Below are positions 35,543-46,616 of a stretch of 64,000 nt of DNA, in pieces; position 1 is the stretch's first letter; each line of letters opens with the position of its first letter. A program made the position numbers and the translations under genes. This DNA comes from Acholoe squamosa (lineage: Eukaryota; Annelida; Polychaeta; Phyllodocida; Polynoidae), in NCBI GenBank assembly GCA_949317995.1, contig OX439044.1:14884141-14948140 (forward strand), given 5' to 3'. Under the pieces are notes generated by a model that saw only the letters and a list, made by a program, of their open reading frames with translations, was not told where the DNA came from and searched no databases.

Positions 35543-35747
35543 AGTGGTCCTGACCTGTGAGAGGGGGGACTACGAGAACTCGGTACCAGGGCCGGTATGC
35601 CACAAATGCGATTCAATCTGCTAAGTACTAGGGGACTTGGAAACAGGTGGCACCCTCAGAGATTCCTGGGAACAGGAGTTGGCTACACTGAAGGTGACTC
35701 AGTACTAGTCCTGGGTGTCTGGTTCCGAGCCCTAGGTTGAATCTGGT

Positions 35748-35756
35748 AGGGAGGAG
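35748..35756 (+). promoter_or_regulatory. Polypurine tract
   Basis: AGGGAGGAG immediately precedes the 3' LTR, where plus-strand DNA synthesis is primed in LTR retroelements. Short but in exactly the expected place. Confidence 0.65.
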
Positions 35757-35990
35757 TGTAGGGGCCAGCTCTGCCATACAAAGCCAGCTGCCCCATTTCG
35801 GGTGTTCCAGCCTAGCCACCTGGCACCTGGTGGTAGCTGCCCCTATGTGTGTCATACCGATCCAGGTGTAGATGGAAAGCAGAGAATGTCAGACGGGGAA
35901 GTAGCTCAGCGGTAGAGCTTCCGCCTGCAGGTTGGAGGGTCCCGGGTTCGACTCCTGGTTTCTCCAGGACATTTTCCGCCGACCTCTACA
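35757..35990 (+). repeat. 3' LTR (234 bp)
   Basis: Same length as the 5' LTR with no indel and six substitutions seen by eye: three near position 40-50, one before the tRNA, one in the T arm, one in the terminal repeat. This low divergence implies insertion after the older arm duplication. Confidence 0.85.
35895..35966 (+). tRNA. tRNA-Cys(GCA)-like gene inside the 3' LTR
   Basis: Identical to the 5' LTR copy except for one C-to-T change in the 3' T-stem strand (CCTGG), which leaves a G-U pair. A and B boxes are unchanged. The folded structure is preserved. Confidence 0.75.
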
Positions 35991-37997
35991 GTTGTTAGGA
36001 GCCCACTATAAAGAAGGAAGTCCCCTATTTTCTTCATAACCGCTCTGATAATGGCTTAACCATATGAATATCTGAATCAGTACATTATGTAACCTAAAGC
36101 ACATGCACTGGTGTGTTATACTTATGGTCTCACTTCATCAGAAACATATATTGATTAGGATCTTCAAGATTCTCTGTTTCCTGAGTTATGTGCTTGGGGG
36201 GGGGCAGTTGGCCAAAATCTAGGTACCAACTACTGTATTGTAGCATCATGCAAACAGAGAAACTGGAATCTGGAAGTGGTTATATCTTGTGGCTCTTAGA
36301 TAGTTAAAAACCTACAATATCTTGATTTATCAGCACAAGAGGCACACAATGTGACCAGAATAGTGGGGACTGTGGACTGCCATCTTAGCTAGACAATATT
36401 TTGGGTGATTAAACCTCTTACCCTCTTAAAATGGGTTCATAGCAAGCGCATGTATGGAGAAGACAATTAACTTCCAGTAAAAATGAGTAATGTATTGCAT
36501 TGACACACTTTAAAGTGTCAGTGAACATCAAGATATCCCTTTCTTTTTATTTGGTACAGAGATAGACACTGTAGTATGTAGCAGTCCATTTATAGTGTGA
36601 TGTGGCCAACTCAAAGTACTTGTGGTTTACTCATGGTAATGATGATAAAAAGCTGGAACCATATTGGCTTAAAGGCTTAAGACTTTAAGATGATTTTCAT
36701 ATCCATGGTCAGGTGCCCCCTCTGAGTTTTCCTACTATAGCAGAGACTCTACAATAAATCATAGCTTTCACAGGGGTCCAGGTGGACGACTCATGGTCGC
36801 TTTACCCTACTGATTATCAGGATTCCCAAGTGGCATCTTAAATGAATGAAGTGAGAGTCACTGAGAGAGTATGTGGGGCTTACAGATAGCTTCATCAGTA
36901 AGTAGCACAGGTCCTGGGATCTTCTGGAATATATAAGACAGTAATCTTCCTAGTACCAAAGGGAATGCTTACAAAGGATCCAGGTCAAACTTACTATTCC
37001 TCCCACCTTTGTGATTCTAAGTTACATATTTGGGATTCCCCATAAAAAGAAAAGTCTCTTCCTTTTCCCCTAAACAAAGTAGTGGTTCTGACAATAATGA
37101 AAGACACCCATCCCCTGAGGGGAGAGGGGTACACCAAAGGCTGTTGCAGCACTAGTGATGCCACCCCTGGTACTCAGTCTGTTGATCAAGCAGTGGGTAA
37201 ATAAGCCAAGCCTGCTATACATAGTAACCAGACAAAATGAAATGGGTGATGTGCTAGGCAGATTCTCGTGTGCATGATGTGGTGGGTGCTAGGGAGCAAT
37301 ATGGATACATGTGTGAGGGAAGGCACATCGGTTGAAAGAAAGCTAGCCCTTTCCAAAAAGCCTCAGGGAATACTACACTTCTGTTAAAGGAAAGGCTCCA
37401 AAAGGCAGCTGTGGATTGTTTGGACTGGTACCCATAGAGTTATGTAATGAATCAAATGCACCCTAAAATTGTGCAGAGAATAAAGGGAATTATCTCAATG
37501 GTCAATAATACATCCCGGTACCTCCCAATAATGCATCCTTAGTTCATTCAGATGCATCATTGTCATCATGAGGCACAAATGCAGTACTGGTGAGTCTACT
37601 TGCCATTACTCACATTTGGTGCATCAAATTACCATTCGAGGGTGTCTCAAACATGACATGATGTGTGAATGAAATACCAGAAAATTACATTGATACAATG
37701 GGACGAACGAGCATAAATGTATACACTTTTATGCAATCAAATGTTCATGTGATGCTGTGCAGTGTCAAAGCTGTGTCTGGTAGAAGAACCCATCTACAGC
37801 CTAAATAAATAAATGCTCTATCCAGGTGGTGACTGGGATGGCAGGAAACAATTCATCTTTATTTCTTTACTTTGGCAGCCACTGCTGCGATCTCTGTTGA
37901 AACAGGAGGTTTTGATGATGACATCATTTCCTGAGATGGTTACCAACTGTTTCGGAAGGACAGGAACCTGAAAAGGGGAGGTGGGGTAGCAATCTAC

Positions 37998-38440
37998 ATG
38001 AAAAACCACATAGCACAGTATGTTACGAGAATGGAGAAGTCAATCAAGACTACTCCAGATATTGAACTTCTCACCTTAAAGGTTGAACAACCTGAGAGAA
38101 AACCAATGGTCATATCATGTGTCTATAGACCACCCAGTGGTAAATTGGATGATTTTATAAAAGAGCTTGATACTCTCTACACTAATTTCTCAGGGCCAGA
38201 ACAAGAACTTTGGGTTCTTGGTGATACTAATATAGATGTTCTCGAAGAAGAACGTTCCAAAACAACGAAACTGGTAGATAAGTGTTGAAACTATGGTCTA
38301 AAAAATCTCATTCCCTTCTGCACACGACCTTTTGAAAACAAGGGGTCTTGTATAGACAAAATTATCACAAACTCACAAAAAGAACTACATAGCGGAGTTC
38401 TAAATTACCTGGTTTCTGATCATCTTCCTGTTTTTGTTGT
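37998..38440 (+). pseudogene. LINE EEP endonuclease fragment
   Basis: 'PMVISCVYRPPSGKLDDFIK' (from about residue 35) and 'LWVLGDTNIDVLEEE' (about 73-87) mark the nuclease. The usual GDFN is GDTN here. A stop ends the frame at 38288. In continuing frames 'NYLVSDHLPVFVV' at about 38402-38440 supplies the SDH motif. Catalytic Asp and His codons thus survive, but the frame does not. Confidence 0.8.
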
Positions 38441-39105
38441 AATGCTTATGCAGGATCAGGACTATACCATCAGTAAGTACTGGTCAAGGGACTATAAGCA
38501 TCATTTGCATGATAAGCTTGTGTCCTGGATTAATTAATGGGACTGGGAAGCATTCTGGCAAACAGACAATGTCAATGAAAAGTGGGAAATTGTTGAGAGC
38601 TGTCTGACAGAATATCTCGACAATTACTGTCCACCTTAGGAAAAGGAGTACAAAGACTGTGGAAAAAGCTGGATGACAGCAGAAATCCTCAGGCTGTGTT
38701 CTGACAGAGCTGATGCCATGGATGACTTCTTTTGAACTAAAAACAAAAAATTCCTCAATAGGGCAAAGACACTGCATAACAGGATAACAAAAAAAGTGAA
38801 ATACGCTTAGGCATCTGAAGTAAAATCTATCCTGGATGAAAATCGTGTTAACCCCAAAAAGTTCTGGAAAATATTAAATGGTGTTCTGAAGCCAAAGGGT
38901 GCTATACAACCCCTGGTTCTGTTGGGTCCGGATGGTGAGTTAAAGGGGAATCAATCTTGGGTTGATTATTTAAACAAATACTTGGCTAATATTGGGCACA
39001 TACTTTCTGAAAATCTAACGGCAGGTGGTAACCCGTGATTAGACACAGAGTACTCTCCTGAACAAGACTCAGTTTTTCGAAAAACTTGAGGTACAACCTG
39101 AGCTT

Positions 39106-39894
39106 GTGGAAATTCTGGTAAAGGAGATTAACCCTAGTAAAACGTCTTGCATGAAGGATGTACATACTTCATATCTAAAAGAGGCACTACTCTTGCTTAT
39201 TGACCAGTTGACACACTTGATTAATGAATCATTTGACCAAGGTATTGTCCCTGATGCATGGAAAGAGGCTAGAGTGTCTACAATCCCAAAGCCAGGAAAT
39301 CCTAAGGATACAAATAACTGGCGACTGATATCGCTGCTCTCCGTAGTGTCTTAAATTGCAGAGAAGTGCATGCATGGGCATCTAACAGAATGCATGAAAA
39401 TTAGAGGTTCAATTAGCAATAGGCAATACGGATATCAGTCAGGGCTTGGTACTGGTGATGCAATATTTGAGTTAGCCAATGATCTTTATAAGAAACGAGA
39501 CTTGGCAGAGGTGACTGCCTTGTGTTTCATTGACCTGAAAAAGGCGTTTGACTCTGTAGACCATAAGTATCTCATACATAAGCTGAAGAGCCTGAACTTA
39601 CAAAAGTGTGACTATATGTGGTTGGTAAGTTACCTAGATGATAGAACACAATACAGGGAAATTGGGGGTTACAAATCAGGGTGTGAGGGGGTGGCCTTTG
39701 GAGTCCCACAAGGCTCTGTACTAGGGCCCCTACTTTTCATATTCTTTATTGATGACCTAGCCTCCAACCTTGGATACTGTAGTAGCAAGCTCTACGCAGA
39801 TGATTTGGTGTTTTACTGTTCCGACAGAAATGCACAATTGGCGGATGACACGATCTGGTTAAAGTTGCAGACAAATGTGTGGAGCTCTGGCTAA
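39106..39894 (+). pseudogene. LINE reverse transcriptase with intact YADD
   Basis: 'AWKEARVSTIPKPGNPKDTN' opens the RT domain, and a stop near 39352 breaks it. The next segment (39370-39894, 174 codons) has 'CFIDLKKAFDSVDH' (motif A), 'GVPQGSVLGPLLFIFFIDDL' (motif B) and 'LYADDLVFYCS' (motif C) with all three catalytic Asp present. A frame change near 39880 leads to the thumb. Target-primed reverse transcriptase, inactive as it stands. Confidence 0.9.
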
Positions 39895-40279
39895 CCATCA
39901 ATAAATCAAAAACCAAATTCATGCTGAGTGGGAGTAGGGACAAAGTCAAGTTTGATTTGGTCTCTAATTTAAATATTGGAGATCACCAACTAGAGAGAGT
40001 CCAGAACTACTGTTATCTTGGTATAAGATTCGGTGAAACACTGACCATGGCCGAATCGATCATGATTTGATCAGAAAGGTAAATCACCGGCTATTCAGAT
40101 TTGCGAAGCTCAGATCCAACCTGAGTAGGGAAGATGCAGTTGTAGTTTATAAAACTACAATTTTAAGTCTATTTGACTATACCTGCTTTACACATGGTGG
40201 TGCCAATCAAGATCTACTGGCTAAATTGCAGCGATTGCAGAATCGAGGCTTGCATATCTGTATGCGCTGTTCTGTGTGA
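39879..40279 (+). pseudogene. LINE RT thumb and C-terminal fragment
   Basis: Two overlapping frames (39879-40070 and 40067-40279). 'LWLTINKSKTKFMLSGSRDK' and 'VQNYCYLGIRFGETLTM' follow the YADD box as expected. 'LRSNLSREDAVVVYKTTILS' and 'LQRLQNRGLHICMR' are close in pattern to the fragment at 53613-54275. Confidence 0.8.
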
Positions 40280-40489
40280 GATCGGTCCATAGCTGAACTC
40301 CATGAAGAATGTGGAGTCCAGATGTTAGACAGACGTAGAGATGAAATGCATCTAACTAGCTTCCCCTTAAAACAAAGAAGAGAGGGCAAATAAGTAAGGA
40401 AAAACAGTAAGGATAGAAAGATGCCCATCTAAGGAAAAGGGAGGGGAGGCTGAAGATCAAGATAAGTTGCACACTAGCACTGTATTCTT

Positions 40490-40985
40490 CATCAAGACAT
40501 CAATCAGAAACCTCCCCAGTCAGAAACCTCCCCGGTCAGAAACCTTCATTATGTGAAGCTTTCTGACCAGAAAAGAGATGGCCAATTGTGCCATAAATAT
40601 AAGGGGTGGCAAGAAATCTGTCGATCTAAAAATAGAGCCAGGATTGGATCAATCCTATGTTGACTGAAAAAACTACGCCTTTCTGTGATGGAATTCAAAC
40701 TACAGGTCAATAGATGTTTTTATAACTGCCGGTCAGAAACCTCCCCGGTCAGAAACCTCTTTGGCAGAGGAGGAAGTCAAGAAAATCTTCCTTCTCAGTT
40801 TTTCCTGAGTCTGAAAGGGAACAAAAAGCACAGGGAAGGGTGCCCTGGACCATAAGGAACATGGGGGATGTGAAAAAACAGTACCTTTCTGTGACCAATT
40901 TCAAACTGGAGGCTAAATTAACTCTGTAACTCCCGGTCAGAAACCTTGGTCAGAAACAGTCAGAAACCTCCCAAACGTAATTGCA
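40490..40985 (+). repeat. Clusters of 'ggtcagaaacctcccc'
   Basis: The 16-mer or a close variant occurs about three times at 40500-40555, twice at 40732-40765 and twice or three times at 40935-40975. It lies after the LINE coding part and inside the arm-A-only insertion, so it may be LINE 3' UTR or a separate element. Confidence 0.6.
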
Positions 40986-41220
40986 TCACATTGTTGAGAA
41001 TGAGTCATAAGACTAAACATCTAGCCACAAATTGCAATAGTTATGACTGCTGTTTCATCGTCAGTCATCAATGAATATTATAATCAATTCTTCCTTATAG
41101 AACTATTCTGGCTCACCCTCATTATGACATCTCTGCCCATCCTTCGCACAGTCATCCACTGAAATCAACTGTTTTGTTAGCTTCAAATACAATTGAATTG
41201 AGATTTTATAACTCACTACC

Positions 41221-41754
41221 ATATATCATACTTTTTTCAGGAATGAATTACGCAGGAATGATCATATACAAATACATGAACCAAGGTCAACCAGTGGAAC
41301 TGAAGGTCCAATCTAAGGCACTAAAGGAATTGGTCTCTACACAAAATCCACTAAAAATAAAATTGTGCACCAAAATCCCTGAAGTTACACCTGATGAGAC
41401 TATGAAATAGTCGAAACACTCCTCAGATACCAAACTAACTCACCTGACTTGACATTGACTGTCAACACTAGCCTAAGGCTCATGGGTAATCATGAAATGA
41501 TTATGAACCTATGATTTATATCCAATTACCAGTAATATCCAACAGGATTTTGCTCAGTTATGGTAAATAACTAACATAGGATATAAACTAATTATGAAAC
41601 AAAGGCTAATAATTCTCTGAAAAATAACAAATTTGACCTGTTAAGCCCTGCATTCAATCAGATTACAGGGTTTAGGTGGGAAAGGTATCATGTGTAAAAA
41701 AATTCAAAAACCATATTTTTAAACCTTTCAAATCATAATGCCCTTATATAAACA
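41221..41754. other. Start of the spacer between the inverted arms
   Basis: No supported gene. Nothing with a partner elsewhere. Confidence 0.35.
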
Positions 41755-42110
41755 GTTACTAGAGACCTTGGGCTACTGTTCAAGGTCAATAAATGAACAA
41801 TATCTACCTATTTAGGGTTCTTAGGGGTGGACAGAATATTAAATTTCGCTTTTTTTTACCAAATCTTGACACCGAGGGGACTGTAAGGTGAAAAACTGGG
41901 ACCAACCAATTAGGCTTCAAATACTACCCACACGTGTATTCTATTACTTTAAATAACATTAATTTAGTCCAGGCACCTGAAAGTTAGTTAACAAATATCA
42001 ATTAAGAAATAGAAATAATATCGTTCAGTCGCGTAACATGCAGTTATACATAGATAAAGGCTTTGTAAAAGTTCTTAAACCTTTCATATGAGCAGGTAGA
42101 GACACATTTT
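41755..42110 (-). repeat. Single inverted copy of the 365-bp satellite
   Basis: Read on the minus strand, it gives the same series of motifs as 10790-12385: 'gttacgcgactgaacg'-like, 'caggtgcctgg', 'gaagcctaattgg', 'accaataactgt' region. More diverged than the array units. Confidence 0.65.
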
Positions 42111-42589
42111 TTTTAAATCAACACATCACCAATAGATACACACTGTATGATAGGTAAAATAGTCCCAGAATGATCTATAAGTGCGAAACATACAGAAGTC
42201 CAGTTTAAGGGGTGTTGACTTGAAAAATACTTGAATGTGTAGTGCACTCAAAGGGTGCATGGTACGCAAAAAATTTCTTTAGCAAAAACTCCCCTATATA
42301 GACCCCCTCTATGGGTAAATATAAAAATGCTGAGGAATTCTTTTTTAATATGTTTACAGAGGTTTAAAATTTTTATCAGTAGCGCAAACAACGCTATTTG
42401 AACATATGAGAATGGCTAGGGTAAAAAAGAATTGAAACATATCACCTTCAAACCACATGGAAATCTAGGACCCCGCACCAAGGAATAAATAAATAAATAA
42501 AATTATGGTGATCTTTTACTGCTTGGCTTGATTCTATAGGGTAAGGAATATGATGGAAATTAAAAAAAAAAACTATTTTGGGCCATTTT

Positions 42590-42705
42590 TCAACTATGGG
42601 CCACCATATCTAAAAGATAGTGGACTGACATGCACAAATATGCCTTTCTTTTGAAGCTCTACAAATGAGACCCAAAATAGGAAGATTTCTTGTAATTGCG
42701 ATAAA
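42590..42705 (-). repeat. Partner of the repeat inside the 1.3-4.1 kb LINE
   Basis: Reverse complement of 2393-2530 over its core ('aaatatgcctttcttttgaa'). A 101-codon minus frame (42610-42915) overlaps it and contains a hydrophobic run, but nothing marks it as a gene. Confidence 0.55.
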
Positions 42706-44994
42706 CTTGCCCACTAAATTGGCAAATAGGTTGAAATATCCTTCTTGGGTATAACCTCCGTGAATAAGCATAGAGAAAGGAATCACTGAGATCAGCAATA
42801 TTGTATATTCAGTAAAGCTTGGTGAGCTCCAAGCAGCTTCTCTACTAGCCACCATAGGAAAAGCATATGTCATTATAAAGTCTGGAGTCATTTTACTACT
42901 TGATTCTGTAAGCACACTAGACCAAAATTACCTGCTTGTTGATTTCACCCTCATGGCCCACTCCCCTGTACACACTACATTACAACCGGCATAGAGACAA
43001 CATGAGGGTCTAAATTACTAGCTAGTCAATGGCTAATCCTAAGTTGTTGTCTATGTATGTGTGTATGTGCATAACAACCCTTTAATGGTGTTACATAAGG
43101 TGTTAACAGTACTCAGAAGGCCTCATGTTATCTGGATTCATCTCACGATTCTGGCCATCAGAGTGCCTTTTTGGTCATAACCCCATTCCGTTATCAGGGT
43201 TTAACCGCACTCTGAGAGCTTTTATTTTTTTCTAAGACCATGTTGGTTTGAACCTGGACATGTTAATAAATTGGAGAAGGATACAAAGTCACCCTCGCCA
43301 TACATTTCCAGTTAAAACCATTCAGGGCTCTATGGGAATCGTTCGAACAGTACTAGAAACCATGAACTATTTGAAAAATCAGTCCGACATACCTGGGGCT
43401 TTGCACACCTCATTAGTATAGAATCCAATGGTGCCATGTCGAGTTATTAACAGGGAAACATCCTTAGATAACCTTTATTAACATGCCATGCCTAAATTCT
43501 CCATATTGTTCGCAATAAATAAGAATCCAATGATTTTTCATATTGATACGTCTCGGCACCTGCCATTGCGGCTTGCTGACCTTTGACCCGTAAGTGTGTC
43601 ATGCACCGACATCCGGTCTACTTTTACAGTGTTGAGTTATATGGAATCGTGAAGAGCGACAAATCAATCGCTATTGTTTGGGGAGTTACAATAGTAATCC
43701 TGGAAATAATATAAAGACACGGGGTTCCTTCACACTGTCTATATCCCAGTAGCATACAGGAATGGTTATTGTATAGAGCATAATGGTTGTTATATAAAAC
43801 CTAATTTAAAAGGCAAGAAACGTTTGAATGCGACATGTCACCGGGAACAAAGCAAAGAGTGTTACTATAATGTTACTATAAATCCTCAGTTACATGCTAT
43901 AATGTCACTATAAGTCCTCAATCACATAAAGTCTAGAGTGGGCGCAATGTGTTATAGTCCTATAGGATACAGGAGATGGCTGTGGGGGCTGAGTCATTGT
44001 TTTGGACTGGAGCCAAGTAGTTCCTGGGGGTCCCGGTGGCCACAGTAGAGGTGAAGTCCTTATAAGTAGGTATGTTTGTGTGTCCTCTGTTATGGCAGTC
44101 AATGGCCACAGGGTGTCGAGTGACCAAAGACCAAAACCACCGGTGGTCTGGTAGTATAAAAGGCTGGCACTGCAGAGGTGGGGTGCAGACTTTGTACCAA
44201 AGGAAGGGATTCACGGTCTGTCCTGGAATCAGAGGGGAAGAAATTTATATTTGGCAGTTCACAAGCAGGATTCAATTGAGATTCTGAATAGTATCTATTG
44301 GAGCTTGGCCACTGTTTTGGAGTACGTTCTGGGTCCACAACTTTATTCAATTGAGGATCATACTTGTATCCTATTGAGTCTCGACTTCATTTGATGAGGG
44401 TTTTGACTCATTCAACTGGAGATCTCAAACACACCAACTGAGAGATCTGCTTATAACATACATAGAGGAGACACACACATCTGAAGGACTTCGATTTGTT
44501 TAGCTTTCATTGGTTCTCACTACGCATTATTGTATTCTCAATGCTCACTTGAAACATCTCACCATGGAGCTATTGATTTGATTTGAGGTTATGCCAAACT
44601 GGAGCTCTAAGGCCTCAACGGTTTGTGATTGTGATATTCATTTGTGATTACTGATTTAGCCTGGAGTTATGCCATAATGGACTTCAAAAGTTCATGATGA
44701 CATGTGGAGATCGATATTTGTAAGAAAGTTTAGGCATTTCAAATTATTATTGAATTTGTGATTGAAAACCAACCTCATCTTTGGACTTGGTCATGAGGAT
44801 TGAAACTTGTAAAGGTTTGTAACTGAGTGCCTGCACGCACCTGTACCTACGATGGAAAGTGTTTCCACCCCGGATTGGGTGTATGAAACCATTTATGAAA
44901 TGTGGTGCAATTACTACCTGATGATTTTAGAAATGGACAATGCGGAATTGGAATTGATCATTGAATTGATTTGATTGAAATCCTTCCTGTTTAA
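42706..44994. other. Gene-free stretch, possibly upstream part of the 45-kb repeat
   Basis: No supported gene. From about 43.9 kb the composition resembles a non-coding leader or LTR (repeated 'ctcaa', 'ttgaggttatgcc'/'ttatgccataatgg'), but its partner would lie before the window start. So membership in the repeat at 44995-45535 cannot be tested here. Confidence 0.3.
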
Positions 44995-45535
44995 AAGGCG
45001 TATGTTTAGGACTTCCAAATTGAAATGTGAAATCGACGTTGGATTCTGAATTGTATTGGACTTTGAATTGGCACACATATTTCGATTCAATAAAAACCCT
45101 TGGAGATGAAGTACCCAATTGTGTTTTCTTTCCATATGGGCATAGGAATTTAGACACAAAGCTCTACCCTTGATGCTAGCACTAGATTATTCCCCAAGAA
45201 TATGGTAACATTGCGAGTGGAGATGGACTGGTGGAGAAATTCAAGCCGCGAGTGGAGATTGGAGTGAGGTGAAAACATAACGGGTGGAAATCCCGAGTTC
45301 GATCATTGTATTATAAGCTACCCCATTTTGGAATGCGAGTTAAACCCCATTATAAAGATTCACCCGATTTTAAGGGTGTACTATACTTCTGGACTAACCC
45401 CATCTAAATTATCAGAAGAACACCACTTCACCTTCAGTCTCCTCCCCAGAACTATAACAAGGCGGCTCCCCACAAAGCAAAAATAGAAACCCCACTGCCC
45501 ATCTACCCTCCGCCTGCCATAGCCCAGTGTCAACA
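44995..45535 (+). repeat. Dispersed direct repeat, copy 2 (partner 1-520)
   Basis: Starts 'ggcgtatgtttaggacttcc' and follows copy 1 base for base with scattered changes to 'cgcctgccatagccca'. It includes the AATAAAA signal at about 45089 and the doubled 'gcgagtggagat'. Confidence 0.8.
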
Positions 45536-45899
45536 TGCCCTGGCTTGGCTTTTCGCTTCGATTTATAAAGAATTTGTTGGTATTTGGCCTCTGTATAGAC
45601 CAGAATGGCATTGAAACATGGCGAGAATAATCCTTGGCACCATGTAGTAAAGAATAGATAGGTTGAAAGAATAATATCATAAAATTTCAACGTAAGAAAT
45701 TGATTATCCACATGCAGGGGCCCTGCGGCATATTGGCCCGGCAATATGGACAAGAAAGCACAGGACGACTTCCGCTGACAACATGGCAAAGATTATTTTT
45801 CTACAGCTTGGCCTAACAAAATCTCTTCTCCTGGCTTTATTAAGAGGTTATAAGGTAAGAAATTGATACAAAAGGGAGGAATAAGTGCGATAAACGCAT

Positions 45900-46015
45900 T
45901 AATATATGTTTAACCTAGGACTCGGTGAGGTTAGATGGAAATATTCGCCCTCCTGCTGCACGGTCAGGTGAATATTTCCAGCAAACCTCACCTCGTCCTA
46001 GGTTAAACATACATT
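45900..46015. mobile_element. Hairpin element, arms about 48 bp
   Basis: Left 'atgtttaacctaggac', 'ggtgaggtt', 'ggaaatattc' is mirrored by right 'gaatatttcc', 'aacctcacc', 'gtcctaggttaaacat', around a 17-nt loop. Only a few mismatches. No gene. Like 25177-25314 in size and form but with a different sequence. Confidence 0.75.
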
Positions 46016-46616
46016 GATAGCTTATTAATACTAGGATAGGTATAATTCAGACTAAGTGGTTTTGGTTATTTTCCACAGAAATTCCTTGAACTAAGCCCCA
46101 ATATTTTACCACATCTATCAAAAACATACATACATAGATGTATTATAAGGAAAATAGAAAATGGGGTCTGCATTAGCAGACATTGCCACTTTAAAAGAAC
46201 ATGACCCATTTTCATAACTTGACCTTTGACCTACTGACCTAATTATCTCAAAATATTATCTTCATGTTTAATATAATCTTTTCACACTGGTTCAATCATA
46301 GGTAGTAGTAGGATTTGATGAAATAATTTGAATTAAAAATAATTAAAAACTCTTTTTCTTCAGGCTCATATTCTGAACAATACGGTGTTTAATTTTTTTT
46401 TACACCTGGCATATTCATAATCCTGACATTCTAAGCTTTAATTTGGTATATAGCATGTTTGTTTTTTTTTGTGGTGATGGGAACAATTTGAAATACAGCT
46501 CGTAGCTCAGCCATGCTGCAGCAGTATGTAGTGTTGGGGTACTGACACAATTGCGAACCTCGTCCATCCACACTATATACAAATACATTGTTATTTAGGG
46601 CCCCCCCCCCTACCTT
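46016..46616. other. Gene-free stretch
   Basis: T-rich, no supported feature. Confidence 0.35.

Larger units (their letters stand above)
35294..35990 (+). mobile_element. TRIM-like LTR retroelement with a tRNA gene in each LTR
   Basis: 697 bp: two 234-bp direct repeats starting TGTAGGGG and ending CCCCTACA (5' copy) or CCTCTACA (3' copy), around a 229-bp internal region. The repeats differ at six positions by eye. The TG...CA ends are short inverted repeats as in true LTRs. A primer-binding site follows the 5' LTR after one base, and a purine tract abuts the 3' LTR. Flanks GTAG/GTTG suggest a 4-bp target duplication. The inverted arm B near 58108 has 'ctaatattgttagg' where this element sits between 'ctaat' and 'ttagg', i.e. 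an empty site. No gag or pol, so it must be mobilised in trans. Each LTR carries a tRNA-Cys-like gene. Confidence 0.85.
37905..40990 (+). mobile_element. Decayed LINE, plus strand (EEP nuclease-RT type)
   Basis: Arm B joins directly from the block matching 37.90 kb to that matching 41.0 kb, so this stretch is an insertion in arm A. The order is nuclease (37998-38440), linker, RT (39106-39894), thumb (39879-40279), then a 3' part with 'gtcagaaacctcccc' repeats. Several stops and frameshifts. The C-terminal part resembles the fragment at 53613-54275, so both may be one clade. Confidence 0.8.
30890..41220 (+). repeat. Arm A of a large interrupted inverted duplication
   Basis: Successive blocks are the reverse complement of arm B in collinear order: 30.9-31.69 with 62.1-61.27 kb, 33.25-33.54 with 61.24-60.97, 34.44-35.29 with 60.72-60.53 and 58.73-58.11, 35.99-36.96 with 58.11-57.16, 37.0-37.9 with 49.97-48.69, and 41.0-41.21 with 48.64-48.01. 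Gaps are private insertions in one arm. Arm A's own are 31.69-33.25, 33.55-34.44 in part, 35294-35990, and 37.9-41.0 kb. Confidence 0.85.

Noticed and set aside
35628-35855. 75-aa minus-strand frame across the TRIM interior and 3' LTR
   Set aside because: Crosses an LTR boundary and is antisense to the element; a shadow frame.
35294-35990. Two tandem tRNA-derived SINEs instead of an LTR element
   Set aside because: SINEs would have the tRNA at the 5' end, an A-rich or simple tail and long target duplications. Here the tRNA is internal at position 139, ends are TG...CA, a PBS and PPT lie in the right places, and the whole 697 bp is absent from the empty site.
42610-42915. 101-aa minus frame with a hydrophobic stretch
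   Set aside because: Overlaps a dispersed repeat; no homologue recognised and no gene signals.
43908-45159. Overlapping minus-strand frames near 44-45 kb
   Set aside because: Short overlapping frames in several phases in a non-coding repeat; no motif.
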